A stretch of 64,000 nucleotides of DNA from positions 682,501 to 746,500 of the forward strand of contig NZ_KK088653.1 of the NCBI RefSeq assembly GCF_000600975.2. Reading direction: 5' to 3'. This document shows, piece after piece, positions 1 to 9,444 of the stretch. Numbering within the stretch: position 1 is the stretch's first letter; each line of letters opens with the position of its first letter. Position numbers and translations under genes: made by a program. The notes beneath the pieces are model-generated. The model was not told the origin of the DNA and did no database searches. It worked only from the letters and a program-made list of their open reading frames with translations. Source of the stretch: Limimaricola hongkongensis DSM 17492. Its GTDB lineage: Bacteria > Pseudomonadota > Alphaproteobacteria > Rhodobacterales > Rhodobacteraceae.

Positions 1-91
1 GCGAGCGCAACAGGCGCAGGCGGGACAGCGTGTCTTCTTCCGAGGTGGGTGGGAGTGGGGGGTGAGCGGAAGAAGTCGGGTTATGGGCCAT
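1..91 (-). CDS. dprA: DprA-like DNA-processing protein, N-terminal fragment
   Basis: On the minus strand an ATG at 91 opens a frame that stays open to the window edge (30 codons). The residues after a Pro/Ser-rich start include PPLPPTSEEDTLSRLRLLRS, which resembles the beginning of DprA/Smf proteins in Rhodobacterales, where a short Pro-rich lead precedes the helical SAM-like domain. DprA loads RecA on incoming single-stranded DNA during transformation. It lies downstream of tldD in the same orientation, 72 nt away. Only the extreme N-terminus is present, so the Rossmann-fold DNA-binding domain cannot be checked. The call rests on recognition of this short stretch and is tentative. Confidence 0.5.
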   Translation of the reverse strand, partial: MAHNPTSSAHPPLPPTSEEDTLSRLRLLRS

Positions 92-163
92 CCGCGCCTC
101 GCCTGTTGCCCGATCAGGTCTAGGGCGACTCGGTTAACAGCGCGTAAACCATGGCGGGTGGCG

Positions 164-1597
164 TCAGCTGCCCGATCCGCCCACCGTCAGCCCGCCGATC
201 ATCAGCGAAGGCTGGCCCACGCCGACCGGCACCCATTGCCCGGCCTTGCCGCAATTGCCGATACCGGGATCGAGCGCGAGATCGTTGCCGATGCCGCGGA
301 TCTTCTGCAGCGCGGTCGCGCCGTCGCCGATCAGCGTCGCGCCCTTGACCGGCGCGCCGATCTTGCCGTTCTTCACGCGGTAGGCCTCGGTGCAGGAGAA
401 CACGAACTTGCCGGAGGTGATGTCGACCTGCCCGCCGCCGAATCCCACGGCCCAGATCCCGTCCTTCAGATCGGCGACCATCGCCTCGGGATCGTCATTG
501 CCCGCGAGCATGTAGGTATTGGTCATGCGCGGCATCGGCGTGTGTGCAAAGCTCTCGCGGCGGCCATTGCCGGTGGGGGTTACGCCCATCAGCCGCGCGT
601 TCTGCCGGTCCTGCATGTAGCCCACCAGCTTGCCGTCCTCGATCAGCGTGGTGCGGTTCGACGGCGTGCCTTCGTCGTCGAAGGTAAGAGAGCCGCGCCG
701 GTCGGGAATCGTGCCGTCATCGAGCACGGTGACGCCACGGGCCGCGACCTGGCTGCCCATCAGCCCGGAAAAGGCCGAGGATCCCTTGCGGTTGAAATCG
801 CCTTCGAGCCCGTGCCCCACCGCCTCGTGCAGCAGGATGCCAGGCCAGCCCGGCCCCAGCACCACGTCCATGACACCTGCGGGCGCGGCTTCGGCGTCGA
901 GGTTCACCAGCGCGATGCGCAGCGCCTCGCGCGCCACCGGCTCCCAGTGGTCGCGCGCCATCAGCCCGTCGAGCCCGAAGCGCCCGCCGCCGCCCATGTG
1001 GCCGCTTTCGCGGCGGCCGTCCTTTTCGACGATGACGCCGATCGAGATCCGCGCCATGGGCCGGATGTCGGTATAAAGCGCATCCTCGGGCCGCAGGATC
1101 GCCACCTCCTGATGCGAGGCGGCGAGGCTGGCGGTGACCTGCACCACCTTGGGATCGAGCGCGCGGGCGAAAGCGTCGATCTCGCGCAGCAGGTCGACCT
1201 TCACCCCGAAGGCCGCGCCCGCGATCGGATCGGCGTCGGTGTAAAGGTGGCGATTGGTGCGGGCGGGCGCGTCGGCGAGACTGCCGCCGCCATCGCCCAC
1301 GGCGAGGCGCGCGGTGGCCACGGCGCGCCTCAGCGCCGCCTCGTCGATCGTGGTCGAATGCGCATAGCCCGAGGTTTCGCCGCGCACGGCGCGCAGGCCG
1401 AAACCTTCGGCGGCGTCGAAATTGGCGTGCTTCAGCCGCCCGTCGTCGAATCCGAGCACTTCAGAGCGGCGGCGCTCGATGAACAGCTCGCCGTCATCGG
1501 CCCCCGCCACCGCCTCGCGCAGCTGCCGCAACGCGCCCGCGCGGTCGAGATGGGTTGCAAAGGGATCGAAAGCGGGCTCAGCCTGCGATGAGGACAT
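164..1597 (-). CDS. tldD: Metalloprotease TldD
   Basis: This 477-residue protein has the usual TldD length. TldD forms a cytoplasmic heterodimer with TldE/PmbA and is a zinc protease that processes modified peptides and unfolded polypeptides (known for microcin B17 and CcdA in E. coli). The zinc motif HEAVGH (HExxxH) is at residues 257-262, followed by a Gly-rich segment; a C-terminal FSCTEAY carries the Cys expected to be the third zinc ligand. The ATG at 1597 is preceded by AAGGAA about 8 nt upstream. It is divergent from ctaC across 164 bp. No pmbA partner lies in this window. Confidence 0.95.
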   Translation of the reverse strand: MSSSQAEPAFDPFATHLDRAGALRQLREAVAGADDGELFIERRRSEVLGFDDGRLKHANFDAAEGFGLRAVRGETSGYAHSTTIDEAALRRAVATARLAVGDGGGSLADAPARTNRHLYTDADPIAGAAFGVKVDLLREIDAFARALDPKVVQVTASLAASHQEVAILRPEDALYTDIRPMARISIGVIVEKDGRRESGHMGGGGRFGLDGLMARDHWEPVAREALRIALVNLDAEAAPAGVMDVVLGPGWPGILLHEAVGHGLEGDFNRKGSSAFSGLMGSQVAARGVTVLDDGTIPDRRGSLTFDDEGTPSNRTTLIEDGKLVGYMQDRQNARLMGVTPTGNGRRESFAHTPMPRMTNTYMLAGNDDPEAMVADLKDGIWAVGFGGGQVDITSGKFVFSCTEAYRVKNGKIGAPVKGATLIGDGATALQKIRGIGNDLALDPGIGNCGKAGQWVPVGVGQPSLMIGGLTVGGSGS

Positions 1598-1761
1598 GCG
1601 ATGTTCCTTGGATGCCGCGCCGCCGGTGGGCGTCCGTTTGCCGCAACCCGACAGCTTGTTCTGCGCGGCAGTTTATGGGAATAGAGCCGCGGACGACAGG
1701 GGATTCCGCCCGTGCGGGGGCCTCGGGGCGCCGACTTACGCCACACACGCAAGGTAGAGAC

Positions 1762-2619
1762 ATGCACCTCACAAAGCCCCTCGCCATGCTCGGGACCATC
1801 GCCGCCACCCTGACGGCGGGCGCGGTCTCGGCACAGGAGACGATCGCCGAGCTGCCGATCATCGGCACACCGGTGGACGGGGCCGTGGGCTGGCAGCCCG
1901 CCGCGACCAAGCTGGCGCGCGACATCCACTGGCTCGACGGGATGCTGCTCGTCATCATCACCGCCATCACGCTTTTCGTCACCGGCCTGCTGGCCTTCGT
2001 GATCCTGCGCTACAACAAGCGCGCGAACCCGAAGCCGGCGGTGTTCACCCACAACTCGCCGCTCGAGATCGCATGGACCGTGGTGCCGATCGTGATCCTG
2101 ATCTTCATCGGCGCCTTCTCCCTGCCGGTGCTGTTCGACCAGCAGGAGATCCCCGAGGGCGACGTGCACATCAAGGTCACCGGCTACCAGTGGTACTGGG
2201 GCTACGAGTACCCCGATGAAGAGGTGGCCTTCGAAAGCTTCATGATCGGCGCCGGCATGGGCAACCTCAACGAGGAGATCCTGGCCGAGCTGAACGAGGC
2301 CGGCTACGGTGCCGACGAGTTCAAGCTGGCGACCGACACCGCCGTGGTGGTGCCCGTGGGCGCGACCGTGGTGATGGATGTCACCGGCGCTGACGTGATC
2401 CATTCCTGGACCATCCCGGCCTTCGGCGTGAAGCAGGACGCGGTGCCGGGCCGGATTGCCCAGCTGTGGTTCGAGGCCGAGCAGGAAGGCGTCTATTTCG
2501 GCCAGTGCTCGGAGCTGTGCGGCAAGGACCACGCCTACATGCCGATCACCGTCAAAGTGGTGAGCCCCGAGGCCTATGAGCAGTGGCTCGCGGGCGCCAA
2601 GGAAGAGTTCCCGGCCTGA
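1762..2619 (+). CDS. ctaC: Cytochrome c oxidase subunit II
   Basis: Subunit II of the aa3-type cytochrome c oxidase, which takes electrons from cytochrome c through the binuclear CuA centre on the periplasmic side. The 285-residue product has a cleavable signal peptide (about residues 1-24, ending VSAQE), two membrane helices (about 59-83 and 104-122), the aromatic WYWGYEYP patch (144-151), and the CuA ligands H214, C249, C253, H257 and M260 in [13 protein letters not shown]. The start at 1762 is preceded by AAGG and begins directly with the signal peptide; longer frames have no such start. It heads the cta assembly cluster, but subunit I (ctaD) is not in the window. Confidence 0.97.
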   Translation: MHLTKPLAMLGTIAATLTAGAVSAQETIAELPIIGTPVDGAVGWQPAATKLARDIHWLDGMLLVIITAITLFVTGLLAFVILRYNKRANPKPAVFTHNSPLEIAWTVVPIVILIFIGAFSLPVLFDQQEIPEGDVHIKVTGYQWYWGYEYPDEEVAFESFMIGAGMGNLNEEILAELNEAGYGADEFKLATDTAVVVPVGATVVMDVTGADVIHSWTIPAFGVKQDAVPGRIAQLWFEAEQEGVYFGQCSELCGKDHAYMPITVKVVSPEAYEQWLAGAKEEFPA

Positions 2620-2788
2620 GCCGGAAGCGCAATGACGGGGCCGGGCGCATGAGCGCCCGCCCGACGGGGCGGCCCAGCCGCCAGCCGACATGACGACCGG
2701 CCGGGACCGCCCGGCCGCGCCGGCGGGGCAGGGCCCCGCCACCGCGCCACCAGCGACGGCGGAGACAGACCGCCGGACCGGAGCCCGC

Positions 2789-3757
2789 ATGACCGATGCC
2801 AGCATGACCAATCTGAGCCGTCCCGGCGCCCCCGAAGCGTCCTTTGGCGATTACTTCGCGCTTCTCAAGCCGCGCGTGATGTCGCTCGTGGTGTTCACCG
2901 CGCTGGTGGGCCTCGTGGTGGCGCCGGTGCCGGTGCACCCCTTTCTCGGCTTCGTCGCGATCCTGTGCATCGCGGTGGGTGGCGGGGCGTCCGGGGCGCT
3001 CAACATGTGGTGGGACGCCGATATCGACGCGATCATGCGCCGCACCAAGTCGCGTCCGATCCCGTCGGGCAAGACAAGCCCTGGCGACGCGCTGGCGCTG
3101 GGGCTCGCGCTGTCGGGCTTTTCGGTCGCGGTGCTGTTTCTGGCCGCCGGGCCGCTGGCGGCGGGGCTTTTGGCCTTCACCATTTTCTTCTACGCCGTGA
3201 TCTACACGATGTGGCTCAAGCGCTCGACGCCGCAGAACATCGTCATCGGCGGCGCCGCGGGTGCCTTTCCCCCGATGATCGGCTGGGCCGCCGCGACCGG
3301 CGACATCGCGATCGAGAGCGTGCTGATGTTCGCGCTGACCTTCATGTGGACGCCGCCGCATTTCTGGGCGCTGGCGCTGTTCGTGAAGACGGATTACGGC
3401 GATGCGGGCGTGCCGATGCTGACCGAAACGCATGGCCGCCGCTCCACCCGCCGCCACATCCTCGCCTATACCGTGCTGCTGGTGCCCGTGGCGCTGGGCC
3501 TCGGCTTCACCTCGATCGGCGGGCCGGTCTATCTCGCCATCGCGGCGGTGCTGAACCTGCAATTCCTCGCGGGCGCATGGCAGCTGTTCCGGCGGAGCGA
3601 GGAACAGGCCGAGGCCGATGGCTACGCCGCCGAGAAGAAGGTCTTCAAGATCTCGCTCGGTTATCTTTTCCTGCATTTCGGCGCGCTCCTGATCGAAGCG
3701 GCGCTGCGTCCCTGGGGCGGCTCCTGGCAGATCCTGTCGGGCCTGTTCGGGGCATAA
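2789..3757 (+). CDS. ctaB: Protoheme IX farnesyltransferase (heme o synthase)
   Basis: UbiA-family membrane prenyltransferase that adds a farnesyl group to heme b to give heme o, the precursor of heme a for the oxidase. The 322-residue protein has the prenyl-diphosphate binding motif NMWWDADID at residues 72-80 and several hydrophobic segments consistent with a polytopic inner-membrane enzyme. An upstream in-frame ATG at 2690 would add a low-complexity Pro/Ala/Arg leader; the ATG at 2789 has GGAG about 6 nt upstream and gives the usual family length, so I prefer it. It lies between ctaC and the small ctaG-linked gene. Confidence 0.95.
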   Translation: MTDASMTNLSRPGAPEASFGDYFALLKPRVMSLVVFTALVGLVVAPVPVHPFLGFVAILCIAVGGGASGALNMWWDADIDAIMRRTKSRPIPSGKTSPGDALALGLALSGFSVAVLFLAAGPLAAGLLAFTIFFYAVIYTMWLKRSTPQNIVIGGAAGAFPPMIGWAAATGDIAIESVLMFALTFMWTPPHFWALALFVKTDYGDAGVPMLTETHGRRSTRRHILAYTVLLVPVALGLGFTSIGGPVYLAIAAVLNLQFLAGAWQLFRRSEEQAEADGYAAEKKVFKISLGYLFLHFGALLIEAALRPWGGSWQILSGLFGA

Positions 3758-3769
3758 GGAGACATGTCC

Positions 3770-3970
3770 ATGCGTGTCGAACATGAACTGCACCACCGGC
3801 GCCGCGGCCGCAATCTCGGTGTCGGCCTGCTGCTGGTGGCCTTTGTCGGGCTGATCTTCGGCCTGACCGTGGTCAAGACGCTGAGCCTTGGCAGCATCGT
3901 CGAGCTGGAGAGGTTCGACCATGTCGCGCGGCCGCAGCTGGTGCCGCAAGCCAAGGAGGCCGGGCAATGA
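3770..3970 (+). CDS. Small cytochrome oxidase-associated membrane protein (CtaF-like)
   Basis: A 66-residue protein with a basic N-terminus (HHRRRGRNLG) and one membrane helix (about residues 15-37). Small single-helix proteins are regularly found between ctaB and ctaG in Rhodobacterales oxidase clusters; their role is not well established, but position suggests oxidase assembly or a small subunit. Two ATGs are possible: 3764 has AAGGAG only 2 nt upstream and 3770 has it 8 nt upstream, so 3770 is preferred by spacing. The stop overlaps the ctaG start as ATGA at 3967-3970, which suggests translational coupling. Confidence 0.75.
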   Translation: MRVEHELHHRRRGRNLGVGLLLVAFVGLIFGLTVVKTLSLGSIVELERFDHVARPQLVPQAKEAGQ

Positions 3971-4584
3971 GCGCTGAACGGGACAGAAACATCCGTCGCA
4001 CCGCGCTTCAGACCGTGGGCGTGGTGCTGGTGATGGGCGGACTGGCCTGGGCGTCGGTGCCGTTCTACGACTGGTTCTGCCGCGTCACCGGGTTCGGCGG
4101 CGCCACCTCCGTGGCCGAGGCCGGGTCGGACACGGTGCTCGACCAGACCATCACCGTGCGCTTCGACGCCTCGCTCGAACGCGACATGCCGTGGGAGTTC
4201 AAGCCGGTCGAGCGCGAGATGGAAATCCGCATCGGCGAGACCGGGCTGGCCTTCTACGAGGCGCACAACCCGACCGACCGTCCGGTGGCGGGGCAGGCGG
4301 CCTACAACGTCGCCCCCTATGCGGCGGGCGGCTATTTCGAGAAGATCGAATGCTTCTGCTTCACCGAGCAGGTGCTGCAGCCCGGCGAGACGGTGATGAT
4401 GCCGGTCAGCTTCTTCGTCGATCCCGAGATCGTCGAGGATCGCGAGGCCAAGTATGTGCACGAGATCACGCTGAGCTATACCTTCTACGAGATCGACCTC
4501 CCCGAGGACACGCAGACCGCCGCTCTGGCGCCGGGCAACGAGTCTTTGACACCACCCGCCGGTCAGGCGATAGAAACGAACTGA
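3967..4584 (+). CDS. ctaG: Cytochrome c oxidase assembly protein CtaG/Cox11
   Basis: Cox11-family copper chaperone that delivers copper to the CuB site of subunit I. The 205-residue protein has an N-terminal basic stretch, a single transmembrane anchor (about 12-33) ending before [13 protein letters not shown], and a periplasmic beta domain with the copper-binding CFCF motif at residues 129-132. The start overlaps the stop of the preceding small gene (ATGA). The product is complete and of normal length. Its place between ctaB and ctaE is the classical alphaproteobacterial order. Confidence 0.96.
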   Translation: MSAERDRNIRRTALQTVGVVLVMGGLAWASVPFYDWFCRVTGFGGATSVAEAGSDTVLDQTITVRFDASLERDMPWEFKPVEREMEIRIGETGLAFYEAHNPTDRPVAGQAAYNVAPYAAGGYFEKIECFCFTEQVLQPGETVMMPVSFFVDPEIVEDREAKYVHEITLSYTFYEIDLPEDTQTAALAPGNESLTPPAGQAIETN

Positions 4585-4609
4585 ACGAAAGGCCCGAGGG
4601 ACCGACGCA

Positions 4610-5410
4610 ATGGCGCATGAGAAGAACCACGATTATCACATTCTGGCCCCGTCCATCTGGCCGTTCATTTCCTCTGTTGGCGCCTTCGCCATGCTGTTCG
4701 GCGCGGTCGTCTGGATGCATGGCTCGGGGCCCTGGCTGTTCCTGATCGGCCTCGCGGCCGTGCTTTACACCATGTATGGCTGGTGGGCCGACGTGGTGGG
4801 CGAAAGCCGGGTGGGCGATCACACCCCGGTGGTGCGGATCGGCCTGCGCTATGGCTTCATCATGTTCATCATGTCCGAGGTCATGTTCTTCGTGGCGTGG
4901 TTCTGGGCCTTCTTCAAGAACGCGCTCTATCCCATGGGGCCGCAAAGCCCGATGGTCGACGGCGTCTGGCCGCCCGAGGGCATCACCACCTTCGACCCGT
5001 GGCACCTGCCGCTGATCAACACGCTGATCCTGCTGTGCTCGGGCGCCGCCGCCACTTGGGCGCACCACGCGCTGGTGCACGAGAACAACCGCAAGGACAT
5101 GCGCAACGGCCTGCTGCTGGCGATCTGTCTCGGCGTGATCTTCACCGGTTTCCAGGCCCTGGAATACTGGGAAGCGCCCTTCACCTTCGGCGGCAACGTC
5201 TATGGCGGCGTGTTCTTCATGTCGACGGGCTTTCACGGCGCGCATGTGATCATCGGCACGATCTTCCTCGCGGTCTGCCTGATCCGCCTGCAGCGCGGCG
5301 ACTTCACCCCCGAGAAGCATGTCGGCTTCGAGGCGGCGGCCTGGTACTGGCACTTCGTCGACGTGGTCTGGCTGTTCCTGTTCTTCTCGATCTACGTCTG
5401 GGGCAGCTGA
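4610..5410 (+). CDS. ctaE: Cytochrome c oxidase subunit III
   Basis: Subunit III of the aa3 oxidase, a 266-residue seven-helix membrane protein that stabilises the core complex and contributes to sustained proton pumping. The N-terminus [12 protein letters not shown], the segment [18 protein letters not shown] and the C-terminal [14 protein letters not shown] are typical of the family. It follows ctaG by 25 nt and precedes surf1 by 88 nt, so co-transcription with the assembly genes is likely. Nothing unusual is visible. Confidence 0.97.
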   Translation: MAHEKNHDYHILAPSIWPFISSVGAFAMLFGAVVWMHGSGPWLFLIGLAAVLYTMYGWWADVVGESRVGDHTPVVRIGLRYGFIMFIMSEVMFFVAWFWAFFKNALYPMGPQSPMVDGVWPPEGITTFDPWHLPLINTLILLCSGAAATWAHHALVHENNRKDMRNGLLLAICLGVIFTGFQALEYWEAPFTFGGNVYGGVFFMSTGFHGAHVIIGTIFLAVCLIRLQRGDFTPEKHVGFEAAAWYWHFVDVVWLFLFFSIYVWGS

Positions 5411-5498
5411 CCGGGCGGGGCGGACGCCCCATCCACACAGCCCACCGAACACGGACGCGCGGGCCCTCTCGCGCGTCCGTCTCGTTTCCGGAGACACG

Positions 5499-6167
5499 AT
5501 GCGCCGCACCATCCTTCCCTTGTTCATGGGCCTTCTGGGCTGCGCGATCCTGATCGGTCTCGGGGTCTGGCAGGTGCAGCGCCTGTCGTGGAAAAGCGCG
5601 ATCCTCGCCGATCTCGACGCGCGCATCCTTGCCGCCCCGGTGCCGCTGTCGGGGCTGGGCACCGCCGATCCGCAGGCGCAGCGCTATTTGCCCGTGATCG
5701 CCGAAGGCCGCCTGACCGGCGACGAGATCCACGTGCTCTCCGCCGCCGACGGACCCGGCTACAGGGTGATCGGCGTGCTCGACACCGGCGGGCGCCGGGT
5801 CATGGTCGACCTGGGCTTCGTGCCGCTGGCGGCCAAGGCGCGGGGCCGCGCCGCGCTCGACGTGATGGTCACCGGCAACCTGCACTGGCCGCAGGAGGTG
5901 GATGACTGGACGCCCGCGCCGGACACCGCCGACAATATCTGGTACGCCCGCGATGTCGGCCCGATGGCCGCGGCGCTGGGCACCAAGCCGCTGCTGATCG
6001 TGGCACGGCGGGTCACGCCGGAGCTGGGCACATGGCCCATGCCGCTTGACAGCGACGCCGTGCCGAACGACCACCTCGGTTACGCGATCACCTGGTTCTC
6101 GCTGGCCGCCGTCTGGGCGGTGATGACCGGCATCTTTTTGTGGCGCGGCCGCCGCGCCGCATCCTGA
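5499..6167 (+). CDS. surf1: SURF1-family cytochrome oxidase assembly protein
   Basis: SURF1/Shy1 family protein, which helps place heme a into subunit I. The 222-residue product has an N-terminal membrane helix (about 6-24, followed by the family-typical GVWQVQRLSWK), a periplasmic loop domain, and a C-terminal membrane helix near 195-215 ending in basic residues. The ATG at 5499 is preceded by GGAG about 5 nt upstream. It closes the oxidase part of the cluster; thrC begins 17 nt later. Confidence 0.93.
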   Translation: MRRTILPLFMGLLGCAILIGLGVWQVQRLSWKSAILADLDARILAAPVPLSGLGTADPQAQRYLPVIAEGRLTGDEIHVLSAADGPGYRVIGVLDTGGRRVMVDLGFVPLAAKARGRAALDVMVTGNLHWPQEVDDWTPAPDTADNIWYARDVGPMAAALGTKPLLIVARRVTPELGTWPMPLDSDAVPNDHLGYAITWFSLAAVWAVMTGIFLWRGRRAAS

Positions 6168-6184
6168 ATTCGAAGGACAGACCC

Positions 6185-7573
6185 ATGCGCTACGTCTCGA
6201 CCCGCGGCCAGGCTCCGAGCCTCTCCTTCGAGGAGGCCATGCTGACCGGTCTCGCCCGCGATGGCGGGCTTTACGTCCCCGAGACGGTGCCGATGTTCGA
6301 CCGCGGCCAGATCGCGGCGATGGCGGGCCAGCCCTATGAGGAGGTGGCCTTCCGCGTCATGCGCCCCTTCATCGGCGATGCCTTCTCCGAAGCCGAATTC
6401 CGCGACCTTATCGCCAAGGCCTATGCCAGCTTCGCGCATCCCGCCCGCGCGCCGCTCAAGCAACTCGGCCCGAACCATCACCTGCTGGAGCTGTTCCACG
6501 GGCCGACGCTGGCCTTCAAGGATTTCGCCATGCAGCTGATCGGCCAGCTGTTCCAGGCCTCGCTCGAACGCTCGGGCGAGCGGATCACCATCGTCGGCGC
6601 GACCTCCGGCGACACCGGTTCGGCGGCGATCGAGGCGTTCCGGGGGCTCGCCAATGTCGACGTGGTGATCCTCTATCCGCATGAGCGGATCTCCGAGGTG
6701 CAGCGCCGCCAGATGACGACCCCGTCCGAGGACAACGTCCACACGCTCGCGGTGACCGGCGATTTCGACGATTGCCAGGCCGCGCTCAAGGACATGTTCA
6801 ACGATTTCGCCTTTCGCGACGAGGTGCGGCTCGCGGGCGTGAACTCGATCAACTGGGGTCGGGTGCTGGCGCAGGTGGTCTATTACTTCACCGCCGCCAC
6901 CAGCCTCGGCGCGCCGCATCGCGAGGTGGACTTCACCGTTCCCACCGGCAATTTCGGCGACATCTACGCGGGCGACATCGCGCGCCGCATGGGGCTCTCG
7001 ATCGGTCGGCTGGTGATCGCCACCAACCGCAACGACATCCTGCACCGCACCATCGAAAGCGGCGAGCACCGCAAGTCCGGCGTCACGCCGACCATCAGCC
7101 CGTCGATGGACATCCAGGTCTCGTCGAATTTCGAGCGCGCGCTGTGGGATGCTTACGGCCGCGACGGCGCGGCGGTCGCCCAGCTGATGGACGAGCTGAA
7201 GACAAAGGGCGGTTTCGCGGTGAGCCAAGGCGCCATCGGGCGGCTGCGCGACGGCTTTGCTTCGGGCCGCGCCTCCGAGGAGGAGACCCGCGAGACGATC
7301 CGCCGCATCCATGCGCAGACCGGCGAGCTTTTGTGCCCGCATTCGGCGGTCGGCGTGCATGTCGCCGAAGCCCATATGGGCGCGAACCCGATGGTGACGC
7401 TCGCCACCGCGCATCCCGCGAAGTTCCCCGACGCGGTCGAGGCCGCCACGACGATCCGTCCGCCCCTTCCAACCCGCATGGCGGGGCTGTATGACCGGCC
7501 CGAGCGGGTGACGCGCGTGGAAAACGATCTCGCCGCCCTGCAATCCGTCATTCGGGAGAAAATCGCGCGGTGA
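6185..7573 (+). CDS. thrC: Threonine synthase
   Basis: PLP enzyme converting O-phospho-L-homoserine to threonine, the last step of threonine synthesis. The 462-residue length fits the long (fungal/proteobacterial) threonine synthase class. The PLP lysine is expected to be K112 in GPTLAFKDFAMQL; ATSGDTGSAA is the phosphate-binding loop. The start MRYVSTRGQAP is the usual family beginning. It follows surf1 closely and its TGA overlaps the GTG start of the M16 peptidase, suggesting coupled translation. No threonine leader peptide or attenuator is visible upstream. Confidence 0.96.
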   Translation: MRYVSTRGQAPSLSFEEAMLTGLARDGGLYVPETVPMFDRGQIAAMAGQPYEEVAFRVMRPFIGDAFSEAEFRDLIAKAYASFAHPARAPLKQLGPNHHLLELFHGPTLAFKDFAMQLIGQLFQASLERSGERITIVGATSGDTGSAAIEAFRGLANVDVVILYPHERISEVQRRQMTTPSEDNVHTLAVTGDFDDCQAALKDMFNDFAFRDEVRLAGVNSINWGRVLAQVVYYFTAATSLGAPHREVDFTVPTGNFGDIYAGDIARRMGLSIGRLVIATNRNDILHRTIESGEHRKSGVTPTISPSMDIQVSSNFERALWDAYGRDGAAVAQLMDELKTKGGFAVSQGAIGRLRDGFASGRASEEETRETIRRIHAQTGELLCPHSAVGVHVAEAHMGANPMVTLATAHPAKFPDAVEAATTIRPPLPTRMAGLYDRPERVTRVENDLAALQSVIREKIAR

Positions 7574-8835
7574 GTGTAAGGCTTCACACCCTGTCCAACG
7601 GTTTCCGCATCGCCACCGAGCGGATGCCGGGGCTGCAATCGGCCTCGATCGGCATCTGGGTGCTGGCCGGTGGCCGCCACGAGACCGCGGACCAGAACGG
7701 CATCGCGCATTTCCTCGAACACATGGCGTTCAAGGGCACGAAGACGCGCTCCGCGCTCGCCATCGCCGAGGCGATCGAGGATGTGGGCGGCTACATCAAC
7801 GCCTATACCTCGCGCGAGATGACGGCCTATTACGCCCGCGTGCTGGGGCAGGACGTGCCGCTGGCGCTCGACGTGATCTCGGACATCCTTCTGAACCCGG
7901 TCTTTTCCGAAGACGAGATCGAGGTCGAACGCGGCGTGATCCTGCAGGAGATCGGCCAGGCGCTCGACACGCCCGACGACATCATCTTCGACTGGCTCCA
8001 GGAAGAGGCCTATCCCGATCAGCCGCTGGGCCGCACCATCCTCGGCCCGGCCGAGCGGGTGTCGCAGTTCAGCCGCGCCGATCTTCAGGATTTCACCCGG
8101 TCGCATTACGGGCCCGGCCAGCTGATCCTGTCGGCGGCGGGCGATGTCGACCATGACGAGATCGTTGCCGCCGCCGAAAAGCTGTTTGGCGGTCTGGCGC
8201 CGCGCGTCACCGCGCCGATCCAGCCCGCAGCTAGGTTCATGGGCGGCGAACGCCGCGTCATCAAGCCGCTGGAGCAGGTGCATTTCGCGATGGCGCTCGA
8301 AGGGCCGGATTACCGCGACCCGGCGATCTATACCGCGCAGATCTATGCGACCGCCTTGGGCGGCGGCATGTCGTCGCGGCTGTTCCAGAAGGTCCGCGAG
8401 GATCGCGGCCTGTGCTACACCATCTTCGCGCAGGCCGGGGCCTATGAGGACACCGGCATGACCACGATCTATGCGGGCACATCGGCCGAGGAGATCGGTG
8501 ATCTGGCGCGGATCACCATGGACGAGATGAAGCGCGCCGCCGAGGACATGTCAGAGGCCGAGGTGGCCCGCGCCCGCGCCCAGATGAAGGCCGGGATGCT
8601 GATGGGGCTCGAAAGCCCGTCGAACCGGGCCGAGCGGCTGGCCCGGATGCTGGCGATCTGGGGCCGGGTGCCCGGCGTCGAGGAGGCGGTCGAGAAGATC
8701 GACGCCGTCACCGTCGAGGCGGTGCGCGACTTCGCCGCCCATGCGGCGGGCGGCGCGGGCAGCGCGCTGGCGCTTTATGGCCCTGCCGAAAAGGCCCCGC
8801 ATCTGTCGGAGCTGAAGGAAAGGCTCGCCGCCTGA
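7570..8835 (+). CDS. M16 family zinc peptidase (mitochondrial processing peptidase-like)
   Basis: Cytoplasmic metallopeptidase of the pitrilysin/MPP family, 421 residues. The inverted zinc motif HFLEH is at residues 47-51 and the downstream conserved Glu lies in the VERGVILQEIGQ segment. Two homologous alpha/beta halves are implied by the length. Bacterial relatives (for example Rickettsia RPP, B. subtilis YmxG) are linked to mitochondrial processing peptidase; the physiological substrate is unknown. The start is a GTG that overlaps the thrC stop (GTGA), and its own stop overlaps the next gene's ATG, making a tight thrC-M16-GNAT unit. Confidence 0.93.
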   Translation: MSVRLHTLSNGFRIATERMPGLQSASIGIWVLAGGRHETADQNGIAHFLEHMAFKGTKTRSALAIAEAIEDVGGYINAYTSREMTAYYARVLGQDVPLALDVISDILLNPVFSEDEIEVERGVILQEIGQALDTPDDIIFDWLQEEAYPDQPLGRTILGPAERVSQFSRADLQDFTRSHYGPGQLILSAAGDVDHDEIVAAAEKLFGGLAPRVTAPIQPAARFMGGERRVIKPLEQVHFAMALEGPDYRDPAIYTAQIYATALGGGMSSRLFQKVREDRGLCYTIFAQAGAYEDTGMTTIYAGTSAEEIGDLARITMDEMKRAAEDMSEAEVARARAQMKAGMLMGLESPSNRAERLARMLAIWGRVPGVEEAVEKIDAVTVEAVRDFAAHAAGGAGSALALYGPAEKAPHLSELKERLAA

Positions 8836-9419
8836 TGCTCGGCCAGCGTCGGCGGGTCCAGATCGAGACCGAGCGGCTGACGCTGCGCCCGCCCGCGCAT
8901 GGCGATTTCCGGGCCTGGGCGGCGCTGCGCGAGGATTCGGCGGCCTTTCTCACCCGGTGGGAGCCGACATGGGCCGCCGATCACCTGACCCGGCGCGCCT
9001 TTACCAACCGCGTCTACTGGGCCCAGCGTTCGATCAGCCAGAACACGGCGCTGCCGCTGTTCCTCATCCGGCGCGCCGACGACATGCTGCTCGGGGCGAT
9101 CACGCTCGACAACATCCGCCGCGGCCCGGCGCAAGCGGGCACCACCGGCTACTGGATCGGCGCGCCCTTCGCGCGCGAGGGCTACATGCGCGAAGCGGTG
9201 CAGGCGGTGGTGCATCACGCCTTCACGGCGATGGATCTCAGCCGGATCGAGGCGGGCTGCCTGCCCGAGAACACGCCGTCCCGGCGGCTTCTGGAAAGCT
9301 GCGGCTACAAGTATGAGGGCGTGGCCCAGAGCTATCTTCAGATCGACGGGCGCTGGCGCAATCACGTGCTCTACGCCAATCTGCGCGCCGACAGGCGCGG
9401 CCGCACCGAGACCGGCTGA
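8835..9419 (+). CDS. GNAT family N-acetyltransferase (RimJ/RimL type)
   Basis: A 194-residue acetyltransferase. The beginning ETERLTLRPPAHGDF is the standard opening of RimJ/RimL-type GNAT domains, and TTGYWIGAPFAREGYMREA followed by LESCGYKYEGV matches the acetyl-CoA binding and C-terminal strands. Members acetylate the N-terminal amino group of ribosomal proteins or small-molecule amines; the substrate cannot be told from sequence. The start codon shares one base with the M16 peptidase stop (TGATG), so it is translated from the same transcript. Confidence 0.9.
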   Translation: MLGQRRRVQIETERLTLRPPAHGDFRAWAALREDSAAFLTRWEPTWAADHLTRRAFTNRVYWAQRSISQNTALPLFLIRRADDMLLGAITLDNIRRGPAQAGTTGYWIGAPFAREGYMREAVQAVVHHAFTAMDLSRIEAGCLPENTPSRRLLESCGYKYEGVAQSYLQIDGRWRNHVLYANLRADRRGRTETG

Positions 9420-9444
9420 CCCGAGACGCCCCAAGGAGACCGCC

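Noticed and set aside
62..1591. 509-codon plus-strand frame antisense to tldD
   Set aside because: High-GC shadow of tldD; His/Arg/Gly-rich with no recognisable domain.
1432..2811. 459-codon minus-strand frame opposite ctaC
   Set aside because: Antisense shadow; ctaC has a full domain structure, the antisense product does not.
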